A model generated the notes under the pieces. That model saw only the letters and a program-made list of their open reading frames with translations. It was not told the origin of the DNA and did no database searches. Below, piece by piece: positions 1-9,101 of a stretch of DNA of 28,275 bases. Within the stretch, counting starts at the first letter, position 1. The number at the start of each line of letters is the position of its first letter. Source of the stretch: Chara braunii (lineage: Eukaryota > Streptophyta > Charophyceae > Charales > Characeae); contig BFEA01000357.1 of the NCBI GenBank assembly GCA_003427395.1, positions 1,199,373-1,227,647 on the forward strand, in the 5' to 3' direction. The translations under genes and the position numbers were made by a program.

Positions 1-95
1 CCATCCACCATAGCCGACCACCTCACACCTTCTTCCTCCTCCCTCACCTACACCCATCCACCATAGCCGACCACCTCACACCTTCTTCCTCCTCC
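1..95. repeat. 53-bp tandem repeat, about 1.8 copies
   Basis: A 42-bp segment starting ccatccaccatagccgacca at position 1 recurs unchanged at 54-95, a period of 53 bp. The array may extend left of the window. It is pyrimidine-rich on this strand and shows no convincing coding frame. Confidence 0.85.
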
Positions 96-246
96 GACAC
101 CCTCATCCATTCAAGGGACATAGGGAGGGGGCCAAAGGGGCGCAAGGGACCTTAGGTATGGTCGGTTAGGGTAGGTCAAGGAGCAAGGTCGATTAGGACG
201 GAAGAAGTATCTCCCTCTCTCCTTCTCCATCTCTCTCTTTCCTCTT

Positions 247-250
<4 letters not shown>

Positions 251-325
<75 letters not shown>

Positions 326-346
326 CCCCATTCTCTCTCTCTCTCT
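251..346. repeat. CT microsatellite
   Basis: An uninterrupted CT run of about 36 units spans 251-323, followed by a C tract and a second short CT run (332-346). The flanks (200-420) are also strongly pyrimidine-rich. The Arg-Glu reading frame on the opposite strand is a by-product of the repeat, not a gene. The tract could act as the polypyrimidine-rich part of an intron that ends at 459. Confidence 0.95.
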
Positions 347-459
347 TTCTTCCTTATCCCTTCTTCCTTCCTTCCCCATGCACCTAACTCTTTACCCCTC
401 TCTCCCTTCCCCTCCTTGGTACATGACTAACTATCCCCCCTCACTTGTTACATTGTCAG

Positions 460-607
460 GGAACGAACGACAAAGAACTTGATCCTCACTTGGTGGAAAG
501 CGAGGGCAAGGGGAGGGTTGCCGGTCCCTTGTGCCACCAAGAAGGAAAAAGCACCGGACTTTTGTGAGCATCTGGAAAAGCGGAAAAGAGTGAAGTTTTG
601 TGACAAG
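460..607 (+). CDS. Candidate internal exon of an unknown host gene
   Basis: A 148-nt stretch with one leading base and 49 open codons, flanked by good splice signals. Upstream is a branch-point-like tgactaac (about 424-431), a pyrimidine-rich tract and cag ending at 459. Downstream the exon ends in aag followed by gttagt (608-613), close to the consensus donor. The peptide is Lys/Arg-rich, with a Trp-Trp pair near residue 11 and scattered Cys residues, and matches no family I recognise. It lacks a start codon, as expected for an internal exon. No partner exons could be placed with confidence. A chance open frame between lucky splice-like motifs is the main alternative. Confidence 0.35.
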
Positions 608-613
608 GTTAGT

Positions 614-1473
614 TTGACTCAACCATTTTCCCCGACTGCATGACTAAAGAAGAGGCATGGCTTGCTTGAGGGAAGGGGAAGAGAAAATAACTTAGGCTTG
701 TCGGAAGGGCGATGTGTTGACCCCAACGGGGATTGTATTTGGTCTTTGTCTTGTGTGGTCTTGCGCAGGTGAGTAGCTTAGTATGGTCTTGAGCGGGACT
801 GGACCCGCCGGACGCGGGCAGAAATGGGGAAAACCGACAAGGGAAGGACATGAGCCTCGCTTGGACTACGGATGTGGGAAGGACTTTATGGTTGAAAGTT
901 TGGGCGCATGATAGACCAAGGGGTGTGACATTGTATGATGAATGAGTGGGGTGACTCTCTTGTGTGCAAGGCTAAGGCCCGAAAAGACTAAGGGCGACCA
1001 TGAATAGGCGAATGCAATGCTAGTGTCTTAAGCAAAAAAAAATATAGGGGCGAGGGGCATGGACGGCGCGACCGCACCCCGATGATGTTGTAGAGATTGT
1101 CGTGCTTAGTGAAAAGGTGTGTGGCCCAATGGATGACGCTTGGCCTACACACGAAAGAAGACAAAATCTCAATGAACTCCCTGGACTGCTTGTGTATTGG
1201 AAGGAGCAATTGCCTGATCACACTTAAATGAATCAAGAAAATGCCATGAGTGACCAAAGAGCTACCATCTATCGCGAGAGCAGAGCTACATCCCCCAATG
1301 TAAAACCCTCTCGCAAATGGCCCATCCCCATCCATCTCAAAGCACTAGGTGGGGGTGCCCCAGGGACGAACGACCCGCGCCCTGAGCATGAGCGTGGGCG
1401 GGTCGAGCCAAATGGGACCCGCAGTGGGGTCGACTAAGGCTCGAAAGTCCTTCAGGGAACGACCCCTACACCG
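614..1473. other. No recognisable gene
   Basis: About 860 bp with no long frame of convincing composition and no LTR similarity to the other side of element 1. Short motifs of the type cagggaacgaacgac recur at about 458, 1360 and 1453. This sequence sits where the first ~745 bp of the left LTR of element 1 should be, so it is either the original flank after a truncation or a misjoined contig segment. Confidence 0.6.
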
Positions 1474-2148
1474 GTAGGAGGAGGAGGGAGAAGGGGACCA
1501 AGGGGGAGAGTGGCGAGGCACTTACTGGCTATGGTAGACACCATCTTCATCTCCTTGCTAGGCGCTGCATNACTGGCTATGGTAGACACCATCTTCATCT
1601 CCTTGCTAGGCGCTGCATCAGGAAGGCCCCAGTGGGGGTAGTGCCGCATCAAGGAAGCTCGGGACAAAGTCAGGCATGGTGGCTGAGTGGACAGCGCCAT
1701 AGCTGCATGGTGATGACCTTGGAGTAGGGCAGCGGCATAGCTGCTTTTTGTTGTCCTTTGGACAGGAGGCTGAAGCCTCAGCAATCCACCATAGCCTCGG
1801 CCTGTATGTAGAGGAAGAAGAAGCGTGGCCATGGCTATGGTGGACCTCATGTTGTGCCTGCAGTAGGAGTGGGATTCAGACATGGATTCTGGTTCAATCA
1901 TTCAACATTATTATTGTTATTTCTTATTTGAATAAGAGGGAGGAGCTAAGGAGGAAGAGATTGGTTGGCGAAGAAAAAAAACCTTTACATTGGTCTATGC
2001 TGAAGTACATCATCATCTTCTTCTTTCTCATTGCTTCTTCTTCTTCTTTCCCTCTCTTTCCTCTCAAGTTCATTCATTTCTTTTTGCAATTGGATGGCAT
2101 TGTACTTTCAGATGAATGTATACTTCGAAATTGGCTAGGATCGTAACA
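1474..2148 (+). repeat. Left LTR of element 1, missing its first ~745 bp
   Basis: Matches 9842-10468 almost base for base and ends in the same tcgtaaca, with terminal CA at 2147-2148 just before the PBS. Similarity stops abruptly near 1474, while the right LTR continues 745 bp further upstream to its TG start. It also contains a 47-bp duplication around an N at 1571 that is absent from the right LTR. The palindrome cttatttgaataag (about 1922-1937) is shared by both LTRs. Confidence 0.93.
1524..1618. repeat. 47-bp direct duplication around a single N
   Basis: Bases 1524-1570 and 1572-1618 are identical and separated by one undetermined base at 1571. The corresponding place in the right LTR has a single copy. 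This is the pattern left when an assembler closes a gap between two overlapping ends without merging them, so it is more likely an artefact than biology. Confidence 0.9.
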
Positions 2149-2149
2149 T

Positions 2150-2161
2150 TGGTATCGGAGC
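2150..2161 (+). other. Primer-binding site, initiator Met-tRNA type
   Basis: TGGTATCGGAGC matches the common plant LTR-retrotransposon PBS TGGTATCAGAGC at 11 of 12 positions. It begins one base after the terminal CA of the left LTR, which is the expected spacing for minus-strand priming. Confidence 0.92.
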
Positions 2162-3554
2162 GGATTCTACTTGCTGGCGAGAGTTGACTTTGCTGCCATA
2201 ACCCTAACCCTAGTGGTAAGGGCTAACCACTTAGGGTTAGGGCTGGAAGTTAGGGTTAAGTGGGGCAACGTGGTAAAAGGAAGTTGCTCCCACCTGGCAG
2301 GGCCATGTAGGGTCGACACTAGACCCGGCCAGGTTGTGTGAGTGCGTGATTGTGGTGGCGAGACACAAGGTGGGACTTCGTGATGCAATTTGAGAGTTGT
2401 AGGCGAGCTTGAGGGTGGCAGCCATATCTGCACCTACGGACTGCAAGTTGCTGTTTTGATCTTCAACATCGACGGGGGATCCGGCCTTGTACATTGGGGT
2501 AGATGTTGTCCCTCCTGGATGATAGGACAATAGTGTAGAGGATGCTAATTGGGTCAGGAGGACAATGTGAGAGGGGGGTGAGTTTTTTTAATCTCAAGAG
2601 CCCGGCCACTCAGGTAAGTGTCGTGCCACCAGGGTGCCCATGTGTGTGTGCATTGAATTGACTGCCTGTTGGGGTTCTCTAGGTTCTTCTTCCATCCTCC
2701 ATAGTCTTGATTGTATGTGAGGTGTGTTAACTGCCTACTTACCTGACGAGTGAATGGATGGAGTATCTTGCTTGCCATGTGATATCTCTCTACTGTGCTT
2801 TGTTTATTTCATTCTGAACGGCTGTAGTCTACAGGTTCTTTCTGGGGCAAAATTTCATTTTTCAATTTGGTAGGGACAGAGTAGGTCTTTGTGGAACTCT
2901 TGTTGGTTGGGACCCGGTTCTGACTCCACTGGGACCGTTTGGGACTTAGTGGGACCAGACCCAAACAAGAAGGGTCCCTCAGGCCAAATATGTTGACGTC
3001 AGTTACCTTGCTCTATCTGATTGGGACTCGGACTTTATGCTTTCGGACCAAGACACTCGTTGCGGAGGGGATCTCCGCTGGGACGTTTTATCAGACTTTA
3101 CCGCACGATCCGCCGCCTGACTCGCACCTTGGACACCACTCAATTCTCTCTTGCATTTCGCTGTACATCTTGAATCTGATTTGCTGTGTTTTCACGGAGC
3201 TGAGGCCGGCTAGGCTTGGGAGGACCCCATACGTAGTCAGTCCAGACTGTGTGGCTGGATCAGATCTCTCTGATCTTCTTTTTTTGTTTTAATGACTTCT
3301 CTCCAATCCAAATGAATTGCCGCTCCGGCAAGGAGTTCTACCTTCTCTTCTGACTGATTTCAAGTTGTTTTTTTTCATTGGGTTCATTAATGCCTGCGCC
3401 TACACGGTCGCAAACGAGAGAGAGAGAGAGAAGAAAAAAGCTTTTGAGTGTTGCTCTTGAGGGAGTGAGGAGAGGGAAGAGGCGTGTTCGTCCCAGACAA
3501 GTGAGGAAGTACGGACCCCTCTTGAGAGACTTATTGACTCCCTCATCCTCCATC
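2162..3554 (+). other. Untranslated leader of element 1
   Basis: About 1.4 kb between PBS and the probable gag start, with no long convincing frame. It includes a telomere-like hairpin (2202-2242) and a T-rich tract just before the gag region. An in-frame upstream ATG at 3390 would add 55 Arg-rich residues to gag. The ATG at 3555 is preferred because it has A at -3 and G at +4 and starts at the point where the protein composition becomes gag-like. Confidence 0.6.
2202..2242 (+). other. Hairpin made of telomere-like repeats
   Basis: ccctaaccctagtgg (2202-2216) is followed after about 10 nt by ccacttagggttaggg (2227-2242), its reverse complement apart from one extra T. A further gttagggtt follows near 2249. 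It lies 40 nt downstream of the PBS, where LTR elements often carry packaging or dimerisation structures. The function here is inference. Confidence 0.7.
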
Positions 3555-5174
3555 ATGGCATCTGCAGCAGATTGGAAGCTGCAAATAGACGCTGCCCCAG
3601 AGGCAGAGAAAGCGCAGTACCGATTCTTCTATGAGAAAGCATTGAAGAGGGAGGAGGAAGAGAAAGAGAAGGAGAGGGAGGAGAAGGTAAAGGCTCATGA
3701 AGCCCTTTTATGTACCTTGTCTGCCCTAACTGATGAGGAGGTGGAAAAGAAAACCATTCCACTCCTCCGGGCTTTGGTAGACGTCCGGACTGTTGAGGAC
3801 CACACTGGCCAACTCGCCAAAGTGTTCGACGAGCTTAATAAGTTGCGCGAGGACATGGCCCTGATGGCGCAGCAACACCATGACCAGCTGCAACAGTTTA
3901 CTAATGTGCAGCCAACTCAAAGCATCCTTCCATCTACCTACCCTGCTTCTAGTGCTGCGTGTCAGTCTGTTTTTGCCCCTCTAGATGTGTCTTCTTCTAC
4001 TTCTTCTTCGTCTTTGAGTGTGATTAACAACCAATCCGGATCTGCAGCAGGTCCAGACCCCGCCGCTGCTGCTACTGCTGCTGCAGCGGCAAGTGGCAGT
4101 GCAGGGAATTCTGAAATTGTTGCAGTCCCGAGTTCGGACCAGACAATGGCTGGTCTTAGCGGCAGCTTTGCCTACATCGATAGGAAGGCGGCGCAGATTC
4201 CGTCCAAGTATGACGAAAAGGACGATATCGAGTCTTGGATCAGCTCCATGCGATCCTACTTTGATGTGTTGGGGACACCCCCGTCAACCCAGTCGTCTAT
4301 CCTAGGGACTAATGTGGAGCCCATCGTGAGGGGTTTCCTGGAAACCCAAGCTGCCCAATCAGGCTATAAGAGAATAGACCTGAACAAATGGCTGAAGGCT
4401 ACACCTACCGCCACACTCGAAGAGCTCTTGATCAAACAGTATGTTGATCCACATGCTGCAGCCAAAGCTAGACTTAAGCTTGACAAGCTCAAGCACAGCA
4501 AGTGGACTGGCACCATGCATAGCCTGCAGCAGTATGTTAGTAAACTCTTTGCTACTGTGGATCTGGAGATGACTGCGCAGTCTTGTTTGGATGTGATAAA
4601 AGGTACGGTCCCCTCTACTCTAAAAGATCGCCTCGGGCTCAGACTCAGCGCATATACAGATTGGCTTACCCTTATGCGGGACTTAGTCAAGCTGGAGGCA
4701 CAAAACCTCCCGGGTGGATCAAGTGGCAAAAAGACCACCAGCCGCAAACGGTTTCCAGGCAGCAACCGTCTTGCAGCACACGATCTGCTTGAGGCTGACG
4801 AGAAGACCCTCGTGGATGAATCTTCTTTTGATGACGATCAAGAGCAAGACTGCGGGGCATCTTGCTCTTTGTCAGCCCATGAGTCTGAGTATGTGAACGA
4901 CGATGAATCTATGAATGCCTTCAAAAAGACTGCCTTTAAAAGTAAGGGACCGAGGACCACAATGAAGAACAACACTAACACTATCCTTCTTCCCAATGGA
5001 GCGCAAATTCCACCCAAACTGGAAGATCCTGCAAAACCATGGGTAGATCTCCGGATCAGTGAAAGTGAGTGGAAACACAGGGTGAAGAAAGGGGTTTGCC
5101 TGCATTGCACTAAACCAGGACATTCAGTCCAACATTGTTTCAGATTGCAGCAGGGAAACCAGCAACGGGGGTAG
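3555..5174 (+). CDS. gag: Gag structural protein of element 1, apparently intact (539 aa)
   Basis: Forms the cytoplasmic particle that packages element RNA. The N-terminus is followed by a strongly charged Glu/Lys/Arg coiled-coil segment (about residues 18-55), a Ser/Ala/Thr-rich low-complexity linker (about 130-195), a capsid-like helical region (about 205-420), an acidic spacer, and a CCHC zinc knuckle C-x2-C-x3-GH-x4-C with cysteines encoded at 5097 (residue 515) through 5136 (residue 528). The frame is open with no stops, unlike the rest of the element. It ends in TAG at 5172, overlapping the protease frame, which lies in the -1 frame, with a slippery heptamer in the overlap. An alternative start at 3390 gives 594 aa. 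Confidence 0.88.
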   Translation: MASAADWKLQIDAAPEAEKAQYRFFYEKALKREEEEKEKEREEKVKAHEALLCTLSALTDEEVEKKTIPLLRALVDVRTVEDHTGQLAKVFDELNKLREDMALMAQQHHDQLQQFTNVQPTQSILPSTYPASSAACQSVFAPLDVSSSTSSSSLSVINNQSGSAAGPDPAAAATAAAAASGSAGNSEIVAVPSSDQTMAGLSGSFAYIDRKAAQIPSKYDEKDDIESWISSMRSYFDVLGTPPSTQSSILGTNVEPIVRGFLETQAAQSGYKRIDLNKWLKATPTATLEELLIKQYVDPHAAAKARLKLDKLKHSKWTGTMHSLQQYVSKLFATVDLEMTAQSCLDVIKGTVPSTLKDRLGLRLSAYTDWLTLMRDLVKLEAQNLPGGSSGKKTTSRKRFPGSNRLAAHDLLEADEKTLVDESSFDDDQEQDCGASCSLSAHESEYVNDDESMNAFKKTAFKSKGPRTTMKNNTNTILLPNGAQIPPKLEDPAKPWVDLRISESEWKHRVKKGVCLHCTKPGHSVQHCFRLQQGNQQRG

Positions 5175-6067
5175 AGACATCATCAGAACACTCTACAGAT
5201 GGAGAGGCTGAACATGTAAGTACAAATCCTTCTCTGGATTCTGATCCCACGCAACGAACCTCTCCTGGAACCCCATTTGATGTTGATTCCAAGGCTGAAA
5301 AGATACACATCCTATACAAGGAGCCTTGGGTAGAGTTGGGAGAAATTGACTTCCATGCTCTGTTGACGCGCTGGGCTCATATGAAGCAAGAACGCGCGCG
5401 AGGGAGAACGAAGTTAATCTTCTTCAAACTCTACATTAATGGATGTTACATCTGTGCCTTGGCTGACTGTGGTGCAACCGCCAACTACTTCTCACCGCAC
5501 GGCATTCGTAAGGCACGCTTGGGGATGAAGCAAGTGACCTTGCAGAATCCTTGTCGGACCCAAGTGGGCAACCAAGAGGTTGTCACATCTACGCATGCAG
5601 TCAAAGGTGTGCGCACTACCTTTGACGCTGACCGCACTATCACGCATGAGTTGAACTTCTATGTCATTGATCAGTGCCCCTTCGACGCGGTTATTGGCTT
5701 GGGCTGGTTGCAGGCCCAATGTGAAAGAACCACGTGGAAGGATTCACAATTCATGGTCAAAGATGCCATGGGAATCGAGCGTCCAGTCCTCTTGGATGAG
5801 TCGCGCGAGTCCTAAGTAACTTTTCTCAATGCAATGCAATTCTGCAAAAAGTGGTGCAGGCGCAAAGTCGATGAGCATATGTATATAGCCTTTGTTAGGC
5901 CTGCTCATGTGCCTTCTATTTTTGCTGTACATAACAATTCTACCTTGCATGTTGTTTCTACTTCTGATGCAACTACCTCTACCTCTACTCAATCCATCTA
6001 TAGTCCAAATGACTCTATTTCTAATCCTGTTGTGTTGGCTGCACTTATGACATCCGCTTGCTCCTGA
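5135..6067 (+). pseudogene. pro: Aspartic protease region of element 1 pol
   Basis: Retropepsin that would cleave the Gag-Pol precursor. It lies in the -1 frame relative to gag and is entered by frameshift, so it has no start codon of its own. The active-site region reads A-D-C-G-A-T (about 5467-5484), with Cys where most family members have Ser or Thr in D-[ST]-G-A. The flap-distal motif D-A-V-I-G-L-G-W-L (about 5683-5709) resembles the usual D-[VA]-I-x-G-x-x-W-L. An in-frame TAA at 5813 interrupts the frame, which reopens to 6067 through a Ser/Thr-rich linker; RT then continues in a different frame, so one indel lies near 6048-6063. The Cys variant may be tolerated, but the stop and indel are disabling. 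Confidence 0.85.
5153..5196 (+). promoter_or_regulatory. Candidate -1 ribosomal frameshift signal between gag and pro
   Basis: G GGA AAC (5153-5159) is a canonical X XXY YYZ heptamer, read in exactly the gag zero frame (codons at 5154 and 5157). A one-base backward slip enters the protease frame, open until 5813; the gag stop TAG is only 13 nt downstream. Eleven nt after the heptamer, gtagag (5171-5176) can pair with ctctac (5191-5196), a 6-bp stem with a 14-nt loop that includes the stop codon. The same heptamer is used at some retroviral gag-pro junctions. The spacer is slightly longer than usual and a pseudoknot was not established. Confidence 0.65.
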
Positions 6068-7586
6068 GAGTAATGACCCCCCTCCGAAAGTTCCGCCGGA
6101 AATTCGCAACATTCTCAATCGATTTCCTGAAGTCTTGGCCGAACCGCATGGAGTTCCCGTGCGTCCGGTCCGACACAAGATCGAGTTGATTGAAGGTAGC
6201 ACTCCTCCAAAAGGTTGTGTCTACCGAATGGGCTCAGGCGAATTGGAGGAGTTGCGACGACATATTGATGATATGATTGGGAAGGGATGGATCAAACCAA
6301 GTGAGTCTGAGTTTGGTGCACCGGTTCTGTTTATCCCTAAGAAAGGAGGCAAATTGCGGATGTGTATTGGTTACCGCGGATTGAATCGGATCACAAAAAA
6401 GAATGCATATCCTTTGCCACGTATCGATGATTTGCTTGATGCTGCAGGTGGGTGCAAAGTCTTCACCAAGATCGATCTCAAGTCTGGCTACCACTAGATT
6501 GAAGTCGATCCTGCAGACAAGCACAAAACCGCATTCAAAACTCGCGATGGGCTGTACGAGTTTACCGTCATGCCCTTTGGCCTCACGAATGCACCAGCCA
6601 CCTTTCAAAGTATCATGGACAAAGTGTTCCGCCATCAGATTAACCGGTTTGTTGTTGTTTATCTGAATGACATACTCATATTCAGCAAATCGATGGAGGA
6701 ACACATGATACATCTTGAGGAAGTGTTGCAGGTCCTTAAGGAAGCGCAGCTCCATCTCAACTTGGAGAAATCTGAGTTTGGGAGGGATAGCGTCATCTAC
6801 TTTGGGCACCGGTTGTCTGCTGCAGGTCTAGAGCCTGAGGCAACCAAGGTTGAGGTCATCCGCAATTGGCCTCAACCAGCGAATGTCCGCGAGTTGCATT
6901 CTTTTCTTGGTCTTGCGTCATACTACCGTAAGTTTGTGCCAAAATTTTCTATCATCGCCCGTCCGCTGTTTAGATTGACCAGCAAGAATGTGTCCTACAC
7001 ATGGGATGGGGAATGCACGACAGCCTTCCAAACATTAAAGGAGGCTTTGGTGAGTCATCCGGTGCTCCGCATTGCAGATCCCAAACTCACATTCGTAGTA
7101 ACTACGGATGCCAGTTTGTATGGGATTGGTGCAGTGCTGCAACNAGATGACGGCGACGNCNTANGNCNGCTAGAATTTTACAGCAAACGTATGCCCANTC
7201 ANAAGGTAGCTGCCTCCACTTACATGCGAGAACTCTATGCCTTGAGAGAGGCACTAGACCACTGGAAGCACTACCTCTTGGGTCGCCATTTCAAAGTGTT
7301 TTCGGACCACGAGACCTTGAAATGGGTTCAGACACAAAACAATCCCTCAACGACACTGACCCGCTGGCTGCATGAGATTGTTGTGTATGATTTTGAGATT
7401 AAGCACAAGAAAGGTTGTTATAATCGAGTTGCGGATGCTTTGTCGCGCCACCCTGAGTACATGACTTGCCTTGTGGGTTCCTATGACCTGCGTAAAAATA
7501 TGAAGGAGGAACTCATAGAGGATACTGCCAAGGATTCGGAACTCAGTCCCATCCTTGAGCAGATTAGGGTTGACCCTAGCAGTTAA
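6051..7586 (+). pseudogene. pol: Reverse transcriptase and RNase H of element 1
   Basis: RT copies element RNA into DNA and RNase H removes the RNA strand. RT motifs in order: [26 protein letters not shown] (first catalytic Asp present), M-P-F-G-L-T-N-A-P, and V-V-Y-L-N-D-I-L, where the first Asp of the usual Y-x-D-D is Asn. An in-frame TAG at 6495 directly follows SGYH, where the family has Gln. RNase H shows T-T-D-A-S, R-E-L-Y-A-L and F-S-D-H, ending in A-D-A-L-S-R. Eight Ns fall in 7144-7202, inside RNase H. A TAA at 7584 separates this region from integrase in the same frame. Confidence 0.93.
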
Positions 7587-8633
7587 CCTGATTTCCATGA
7601 ATGTAAGGGCCTTCTCTTCCGATGTTATGGAAAGCATGACCAATTGTGTGTGCCCAACCATAAGCCGATCATGACTCATTTCTTGGATTTGGCTCATGGC
7701 CGGAGTGGACATTTCGGTGTTGAGAAGACATACGGGAATCTGTTAGAAAAATTTGTGTGGCCTGGAATGAAAAGAATGACATAAAGGTTTGTGGCGGAGT
7801 ATGAAGTTTGTCAGCGCGTCAAGCCGTCTCGACAGAAGCCCTACGGGCTGCTGCACCCTCTCACTATTCCTGATGGTCCAGGTGAGTCGGTTTCCATTGA
7901 CCTCACGGACATGGGAAAGAAGAGCAGAAACGACTATTCACAAGTAATGGTGATCGTCGATCGTTTTTCCAAATTTCTGAATCTAATCCCATTACCACCT
8001 CATGCACCAACTGACCTTGTGATCGAAGAATTTAACAAAAGGTACATTCTGCAGTGCAGTCCCCCGAAGACTCTTGTGAGCGATCGGGATACCAGGTTCA
8101 TGAGTGCAGATTGGAAAGACTTCACCTCCCAGACCTACGACATGAAACTCAAGCTGATGTCTGGTCGACACCCTGAAGCCAATGGACTGGCCGAGGAGAT
8201 CAATCAGACCGTGATCCAACTTCTCAGGACTCTTATCGTGCCTGACCAGAACTCTTGGGATGAGGAGTTGTCGATTGTGTAGGGGTTGTACAACAACTCC
8301 ATCCACTCTTCCACCGGGATGACGCCTAACCGGCTGCACCTCGGATGGAAAATTCGCAATCCCCTATCCTATCTGTTCCCGGAACAGCCACCTGGCCTCA
8401 CACCTGGCCAGCCAGGCTACAGTGCTAAGTACGATCGTTTGCTTAAAGTCATTGTCGCAGCTATGAAAAGGCGACGCACTGCTATGATTAAGCATGCAAA
8501 CAAAAAGCGTCAGCCTGACCCCTTCACCGTGGGGAGTTATGTCTGGGTCAAGATGTCTGAGTTTTCTGAAGAAGGCGGCGTATCACGGAAACTTCTTCCT
8601 CAGTACTACGGTCCCTGGAAGGTGTTGAACTGA
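7587..8633 (+). pseudogene. int: Integrase of element 1
   Basis: Would insert element cDNA into chromosomes. The N-terminal HHCC finger is visible (A-H-G-R-S-G-H-F-G, then V-C-Q-R-V-K), but the first Cys of the CxxC pair is Tyr (Y-E-V-C), and a TAA at 7782 falls inside the finger. The catalytic core keeps its DDE residues: S-I-D-L-T, V-S-D-R-D-T-R-F and G-L-A-E-E-I-N-Q. A TAG at 8280 lies between the core and the C-terminal part, which holds a GPY/F-type motif (Y-Y-G-P-W-K-V-L) ending at a TGA at 8631. All stops lie in one continuous frame, so these are point mutations rather than frame breaks. Confidence 0.93.
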
Positions 8634-9101
8634 GTAGGTAATGATTCCTTCGGTCCTTCCTACACGATTGATGTGCCTGCTGATCTGCGCACATACCCAG
8701 TCTTTCACACATCAAAGTTATTTCCGTATGAGCCGCCTGAGACGTTCAAGTACCGGGAATCGATGATTCCTCGCGCAATCAATGGCGGTCACGAGGTTGA
8801 TAGGATTGTCGAGCACAGTGGGAAGGGAAGAAATAGGCAGTATAAAGTACATTTTCTATACCATCCGCTGAATGATTTCTACTGGATTGCTAAGAAGGAC
8901 TTACTGCAGAGTGCACCGCGCGTCGTTAACGCCTATGAACGATTGATCAGTTCGGAACAGCAACCAAATTCACTGCTACCCTCACTCCTACGGAACACAC
9001 CCGATCTCTCTCTGCTATCTACGCCTACGATGCATTGTGCAAGGACTCTGATTGAGTACTCGCTCGAAGGGACCTTGCTCTTGAGGGGGGGGGTAGTGTA
9101 A
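8634..9101 (+). pseudogene. Integrase tail and chromodomain of element 1
   Basis: Continues the integrase frame after the TGA at 8631. The first part has the V-F-H-T-S-K-L signature typical of the end of Ty3/gypsy integrases. It is followed by a chromodomain-like fold (about 8790-8940): E-V-D-R-I-V-E-H, an R-x-Y-K-V-H-F strand, a W-I-A-K-K-D-L-L segment and V-V-N-A-Y-E. In chromoviruses this domain binds modified histone and steers insertion into heterochromatin. The aromatic cage appears partly altered (His and Phe where Lys-Trp is common). The stop codon TAA (9099-9101) lies two bases inside the right LTR. Confidence 0.85.
9083..9096 (+). other. Polypurine tract of element 1
   Basis: gaggggggggg followed by tag, immediately before the TG of the right LTR. 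This is the expected site for plus-strand DNA priming. It lies within the last codons of the chromodomain frame. Confidence 0.85.

Noticed and set aside
176-379. Arg-Glu repeat protein on the minus strand
   Set aside because: It is the translation of the CT microsatellite and has no other coding character.
1748-2146. 132-codon frame inside the left LTR of element 1
   Set aside because: The counterpart in the right LTR is broken into shorter frames, and the sequence is U3/R/U5, so the frame is incidental.
2939-3292. 117-codon plus-strand frame in the element 1 leader
   Set aside because: It starts at a non-ATG codon, shows no motif, and lies in the untranslated leader; similar frames occur by chance in this composition.
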